Shown one piece after another: positions 60,902 through 64,000 of a DNA stretch of 64,000 nt. The DNA comes from Asanoa iriomotensis (GTDB lineage: Bacteria; Actinomycetota; Actinomycetes; Mycobacteriales; Micromonosporaceae): NCBI RefSeq assembly GCF_016862515.1, contig NZ_BONC01000008.1, positions 95,546 to 159,545 on the forward strand, written 5' to 3'. Under the pieces are notes generated by a model. The model was not told where the DNA came from. It was given only the letters and a program-made list of their open reading frames with translations, and made no database searches. The translations under genes and the position numbers were made by a program. Each line of letters begins with the position of its first letter. Position 1 is the stretch's first letter.

Positions 60902-61423
60902 CCCAGCCGCCTCGAGCTGGGCGCGGGTCAGCAGCGCCCGCAACGCGATGCCGTCGGCCGCCAGCGCCTCCGCCCCGCCTTCCTGGCGGTCGATCACGCA
61001 GGCGGCCGCGTCGATGCGGGCGCCGAGCTCGCGGAGCTGGCGCGTCGAGATGACGATCTGGCCGCCCGAGGTGACCACGTCCTCGACGACGAGGACCCGG
61101 CGTCCGGCGACGTCGGCACCTTCGGCGAGGCGGGCGGTGCCGTAGGCCTTGGCCTCCTTGCGCACGAACGCGCACGGCAGGCCCGTGTGCCGACCGAGCG
61201 CGGTCACCACCGCGATGCCGCCCATCTCCAAACCGGCCAGCACCTCGGTGCCGTCCGGCACCAACGCGACCATGTGCTGCGCCAAGCTGTCCAGGAGTGC
61301 GGGATCGGCCTCGAACTGGTACTTGTCGAAGTACTCGTCGGCCACCCGCCCCGACCGCAACACGAACCGCCCCGTCAACCGCGACGTGGCATAGACCCGC
61401 CGCGCCAGCTCAGAAAGATCCAC
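60899..61423 (-). CDS. pyrE: Orotate phosphoribosyltransferase
   Basis: This 174-aa enzyme converts orotate and PRPP to orotidine monophosphate in pyrimidine synthesis. The PRPP loop is VLVVEDVVTSGGQIV, with FDKYQFEADPALL and a basic loop FVRKEAKAYGTARLAEG that closes over the site. The length suits the short bacterial type. GTG 61423 follows a GAGGAT box by 7 nt, and no ribosome binding site is seen. It is apart from other pyr genes and reads toward the flavoprotein gene 10 bp downstream. Confidence 0.93.
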   Translation of the reverse strand: MDLSELARRVYATSRLTGRFVLRSGRVADEYFDKYQFEADPALLDSLAQHMVALVPDGTEVLAGLEMGGIAVVTALGRHTGLPCAFVRKEAKAYGTARLAEGADVAGRRVLVVEDVVTSGGQIVISTRQLRELGARIDAAACVIDRQEGGAEALAADGIALRALLTRAQLEAAG

Positions 61424-61430
61424 GAGCCCT

Positions 61431-61436
61431 ATCCTC
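61431..61436 (-). promoter_or_regulatory. -10 box (GAGGAT), leaderless
   Basis: GAGGAT ends 7 nt before GTG 61423 on the minus strand; a weaker match to TANNNT than most here. Confidence 0.35.
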
Positions 61437-61593
61437 TCAGCGGAGGGACGGACACCTGCGATGGCTGGGCGGTGGTTCGGCCGCGGACCTGGCTCAGGCG
61501 TTGCGCGAGGTCGCTCCCGAGCTCGCCCGTCGCGCCATCTCGACGCCCTGACCGACCGCCTCCGCGAGGTCGACCTCGCTTGATCATCCCCCG

Positions 61594-61599
61594 TAGGCT
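61594..61599 (+). promoter_or_regulatory. -10 box (TAGGCT), leaderless
   Basis: TAGGCT ends 6 nt before ATG 61606. Confidence 0.45.
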
Positions 61600-61605
61600 G
61601 GCGCG

Positions 61606-62352
61606 ATGGGGAAGGTCGACTACGACGCACGCCTGCACGCCGTCTACGCGGCCGGGCGCACGATGTCGCACGATGCGCAGGAGACGTGGCTGGCGGCGTT
61701 CGCCCGCCACCTGCCCGAGACGCGGCCACTGACCTGGCTCGACCTGGGGTCGGGCACCGGCCGGCTGACCCCCGCGTTGGCCCGCGCCTTCGGCGGTCCG
61801 GTGCACGGGGTCGAGCCGTCCGACAAGATGCGCGCGCAGGCCGTTGCCCATCCCGCCGTCACCTATGCGGCGGGGTCCGCCGAGTCGATCCCGCTGCCGG
61901 ACGGCTCTTGTGACGCGGCCGTGCTGTTCTTCGTGTGGCACCACGTCGTCGACCGCGTGGCCGCGGCCCAGGAGTTGCGCCGGGTCGTCAAGCCGGGCGG
62001 CAGGCTCTTCGTGCAGGCGAACTTCGCCGACCGCATGCCGGACGTCTGGTGGTTCCGGGTCATGCCGGAGTGGCGTGCCGCCGACGCGTCGCAGTTCCGC
62101 ACGCAGGCCCAGGTGGAGGGCGACTTCACCGCCGCCGGGTGGCGGTTGGTCGCGCACGACCAGGTCACCTGGGTACGCTCGCCGAGCCTCGCCGCGGACG
62201 TCGCACGGCTGCGGCTGCGCGCGGTGTCGGCGTTCGAGCACATGACCCCGGAGACCGTCGAGGCGGGCTTCGCCAGGATCGAGGCGGCCCTCCCGTCACT
62301 CGACGACGGACCACAGCACGAAACCAACGACCTGCTCGTCTTCGAGCGCTAG
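61606..62352 (+). CDS. SAM-dependent methyltransferase
   Basis: This 248-aa class I methyltransferase has motif I (LTWLDLGSGTGRLTPALARAFGGPVHGVEPSDKM), a later acidic residue, and VLFFVWHHVVDRVAAAQELRRVVKPGGRLFVQAN (motifs II and III). It resembles small-molecule enzymes of the UbiE/COQ5 type. Substrate unknown. ATG 61606 follows a TAGGCT box. The stop shares a CTAG tetranucleotide with the convergent LacI-type gene. Confidence 0.88.
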   Translation: MGKVDYDARLHAVYAAGRTMSHDAQETWLAAFARHLPETRPLTWLDLGSGTGRLTPALARAFGGPVHGVEPSDKMRAQAVAHPAVTYAAGSAESIPLPDGSCDAAVLFFVWHHVVDRVAAAQELRRVVKPGGRLFVQANFADRMPDVWWFRVMPEWRAADASQFRTQAQVEGDFTAAGWRLVAHDQVTWVRSPSLAADVARLRLRAVSAFEHMTPETVEAGFARIEAALPSLDDGPQHETNDLLVFER

Positions 62353-63365
62353 CGGCGTTTGCGTTCGCTCGACTGGCGTACCGCCAGATCTGGTTGGAAG
62401 ACCACGTGTCGGTGTTCGTGGGTTTCCGGGTCCGTGGACTCCTCCAACAGGAGTTGCGCCGCCGTGCGGCCGAGTTGCTCGCGGGGCTGGCGGACCGACG
62501 ACAGCGGCACCGCGGCGCCGGCGGCGAACTCGATGTCGTCGTAGCCGACCAGCGCGATGTCGTCCGGGACCCGCAGGCCGTGTGCGGTCAGCGCCTGGAG
62601 AGCGCCCAACGCGACGAGGTCGTTGGCGCAGAAGATCGCGGTCGGGCGGCGGGTGGCCGGCAGCGCGACGATCTCGTCGGCGGCGGTGCGGCCCGTCGAC
62701 ACCGAGAGCATCGGGGTTTCCACCACCAGCGGGGGCGGCAGGCCGCGCTCGGCCAGGGCCGCTTCGGCGCCGGCGCGGCGGTCGGCCACCTGGCGCAGAG
62801 TGAGCGGGCCGCCGACGAAGGCGATCGCGCGGTGGCCGCGCTCGGCAAGGTGTTCCGCCGCCAGCCGTCCACCCAGGACGTCGTCGACGGCCACCGAGCA
62901 CTGGTCGGCCAGGCCCGCGCCGCGGTCGACCAGGACCACCGGGATGCCGCGCTTGACCATCCGGTCCAGGCGGGGCTGCCGGCCGTCGCTGACTGGTGTC
63001 ACCAACAGGCCCTGGACCCGCTGCTCCTCCAGCACGTCGAGGTGGCGGTGCTCGCGGGAGGCGTCGCCGCCGCTGTTGCAGACGACCACCATGCCGCCGG
63101 CGCCTTCTACGACGGTTTCGGCGCCGCGCACCACGTCGGTGAAGAACGGGTTCGAGACGTCGAGCACCACGATCGCGACCGTCCGGCTGCGGCCCGCGCG
63201 GAGCTGCCGGGCCGAGTCGTTGCGGACGAACCCCAGCTCTTCGATGGCTTCCTGGACGCGCTTGCGGGTCTGCGGCGAGACGATGTCGGGGCGGTTGAGC
63301 ACGTTGCTCACGGTGCCCAGCGAGACGCCCGCCCGCTGCGCGACCTCCTTGATGCTCGCCGCCAT
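62349..63365 (-). CDS. LacI family transcriptional regulator, likely of rhamnose catabolism
   Basis: This 338-aa LacI-type repressor has an N-terminal helix-turn-helix (IKEVAQRAGVSLGTVSNVLNRPDIVSPQTRKRVQEAIEELGFVRN) and hinge QLRAGRSRTVAIVV, then a sugar-sensing domain with VSNPFFTDVVRGAE and IFCANDLVALGALQAL. It diverges from the rhamnose isomerase gene; TGAAACGTTTCA-type operators lie in the gap. It probably represses rhamnose use and is relieved by a sugar or sugar phosphate. ATG 63365 follows a TACGCT box by 8 nt. Confidence 0.93.
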   Translation of the reverse strand: MAASIKEVAQRAGVSLGTVSNVLNRPDIVSPQTRKRVQEAIEELGFVRNDSARQLRAGRSRTVAIVVLDVSNPFFTDVVRGAETVVEGAGGMVVVCNSGGDASREHRHLDVLEEQRVQGLLVTPVSDGRQPRLDRMVKRGIPVVLVDRGAGLADQCSVAVDDVLGGRLAAEHLAERGHRAIAFVGGPLTLRQVADRRAGAEAALAERGLPPPLVVETPMLSVSTGRTAADEIVALPATRRPTAIFCANDLVALGALQALTAHGLRVPDDIALVGYDDIEFAAGAAVPLSSVRQPREQLGRTAAQLLLEESTDPETHEHRHVVFQPDLAVRQSSERKRR

Positions 63366-63398
63366 GGTCGATCAGCGTACGCGATCAGGGCTTTCCTC

Positions 63399-63410
63399 TG
63401 AAACGTCTCA
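63399..63410. promoter_or_regulatory. LacI-family operator upstream of rhamnose genes, copy 1
   Basis: TGAAACGTCTCA differs at one base from the perfect palindrome TGAAACGTTTCA, and lies just upstream of the -35 box of the isomerase promoter. Confidence 0.6.
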
Positions 63411-63414
63411 TACC

Positions 63415-63444
63415 TTGACTCCCCCATCGAGGGGCGGATATCGT
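63415..63444 (+). promoter_or_regulatory. Promoter of the rhamnose isomerase gene
   Basis: TTGACT (63415-63420) is followed after 18 bp by TATCGT (63439-63444). It is flanked by the two LacI-type operators. Confidence 0.6.
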
Positions 63445-63456
63445 CGGCTCGCTGGA

Positions 63457-63468
63457 TGAAACGTTTCA
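63457..63468. promoter_or_regulatory. LacI-family operator, copy 2
   Basis: The perfect palindrome TGAAACGTTTCA lies just downstream of the isomerase promoter, centred 58 bp from copy 1, where a bound repressor would block transcription. Confidence 0.7.
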
Positions 63469-63484
63469 GGCGGAGGACGGAACG

Positions 63485-64000
63485 ATGACCGAACTTGCCC
63501 CGTCAACCCGGAGCCGCGTCCTGGCGGCGTTGCGTGACCAGCGGATCGAGACGGCGTCGTGGGCGTTCGGGAACTCGGGCACGCGGTTCAAGGTGTTCGC
63601 GCAGGAGGGTGTGCCGCGGGACCCGTACGAGAAGATCGCCGATGCGGCGGTCGTGCATCGTTTCACCGGTGTCGCGCCCACCGTCGCGTTGCACATCCCC
63701 TGGGACAAGACTGACGACTACGCGGCGCTGGCCGCTCATGCCAAGTCGCTCGGGATCGGCCTTGGGGCGATCAACTCCAATGTGTTCCAGGATGACGACT
63801 ACAAGCTCGGGTCGGTGACCAACCCAGATCCGCGTGTACGGGAGAAGGCGCTCGCGCATTTGATCGAGTGCGTCGACATCATGGATGCGACGGGATCCCG
63901 TGACTTGAAGCTGTGGTTTTCCGACGGCACCAACTATCCCGGGCAGGACAGCATCCGGGCGCGGCAGGATCGGCTCGCGGAGGCGCTCGCGGCAACCTAC
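63485..64000 (+). CDS. rhaI: L-rhamnose isomerase (3'-truncated by window edge)
   Basis: The first 172 residues of a TIM-barrel sugar isomerase that would convert L-rhamnose to L-rhamnulose. The sequence is like RhaI-type proteins (ETASWAFGNSGTRFKVFAQEGVPRDPYEKIADAAVVHRFTGVAPTVALHIPWDK, then LGLGAINSNVFQDDDYKLGSVTNPDP and LKLWFSDGTNYPGQDS). Metal-binding and catalytic histidines toward the C-terminus are outside the window. ATG 63485 has GGAGG at 63472-63476, 8 nt away. A divergent LacI repressor and two operators control it. Confidence 0.9.
   Translation, partial: MTELAPSTRSRVLAALRDQRIETASWAFGNSGTRFKVFAQEGVPRDPYEKIADAAVVHRFTGVAPTVALHIPWDKTDDYAALAAHAKSLGIGLGAINSNVFQDDDYKLGSVTNPDPRVREKALAHLIECVDIMDATGSRDLKLWFSDGTNYPGQDSIRARQDRLAEALAATY

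Noticed and set aside
61459..61581. Short frame (about 40 codons) and possible remnant between pyrE and the methyltransferase gene
   Set aside because: A helix-like segment (ADLAQALREVAPELARR) is visible in a neighbouring frame, but there is no start, no conserved motif and no second fragment, so a pseudogene call is not supportable.

Overview
The window is about 72-75% G+C with dense, strand-mixed genes. It carries actinobacterial hallmarks: a SigE-type ECF sigma factor, a mycothiol-type DinB enzyme, a TIGR04222-like membrane protein, an isolated maltokinase cap domain, an IdeR-type iron box and many leaderless starts. It looks like chromosome of a Micromonosporaceae-type actinomycete; that placement is inference from gene content, not a database match. 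No rRNA, tRNA, CRISPR array, prophage or insertion sequence was seen.

Layout. 1-9.7 kb: a LacI / ribokinase / ADP-ribosylglycohydrolase operon (minus strand) diverges from a three-gene molybdenum aldehyde oxidoreductase operon (PaoABC type). Two identical palindromic LacI operators lie between them. The whole segment is bracketed by two inverted copies of a small unknown membrane protein. 9.7-20.9 kb: secreted hydrolases (DNase I-like, M14 carboxypeptidase, M20 peptidase, sugar-dehydrogenase-like protein), an rpsD paralogue sharing an iron box with a DUF2470-like gene, a sigma/membrane-protein pair, and a decayed PHP phosphatase. 20.9-24.5 kb: a five-gene operon of a Ycf46-like AAA+ ATPase, DUF1257-like protein, DUF2997-like protein, membrane helix-hairpin-helix protein and radical-SAM activase. 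This is the strongest candidate for an under-described system.

24.6-36.9 kb: START/SnoaL-type proteins, a quinone oxidoreductase behind a MerR/SoxR-type promoter, VOC protein, AraC regulator and aldo/keto reductase, a two-component system with an ABC-2 exporter, a LuxR regulator, a KAS III-like enzyme, and a LysE/LysR divergent pair. 36.9-45.3 kb: a two-gene orphan membrane/soluble module, lipoprotein, DUF6308-like protein, atypical SDR, VOC protein, M23 peptidase, and PadR with a membrane protein. 45.3-51.4 kb: katG and small enzymes, and a TetR gene with a double operator. 51.4-58 kb: a livGFKHM branched-chain-type ABC transporter diverging from a NarL-type two-component system. 58-64 kb: a SRPBCC protein, TIGR04222-like protein, phytoene-desaturase-like oxidase, pyrE, methyltransferase, and a LacI regulator diverging from a rhamnose isomerase gene that runs off the right edge.

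Two genome-style traits recur. Many genes start 6-8 nt after a TANNNT-like -10 box, as expected for leaderless mRNAs. Four of eleven convergent gene pairs share a CTAG tetranucleotide as both stop codons.
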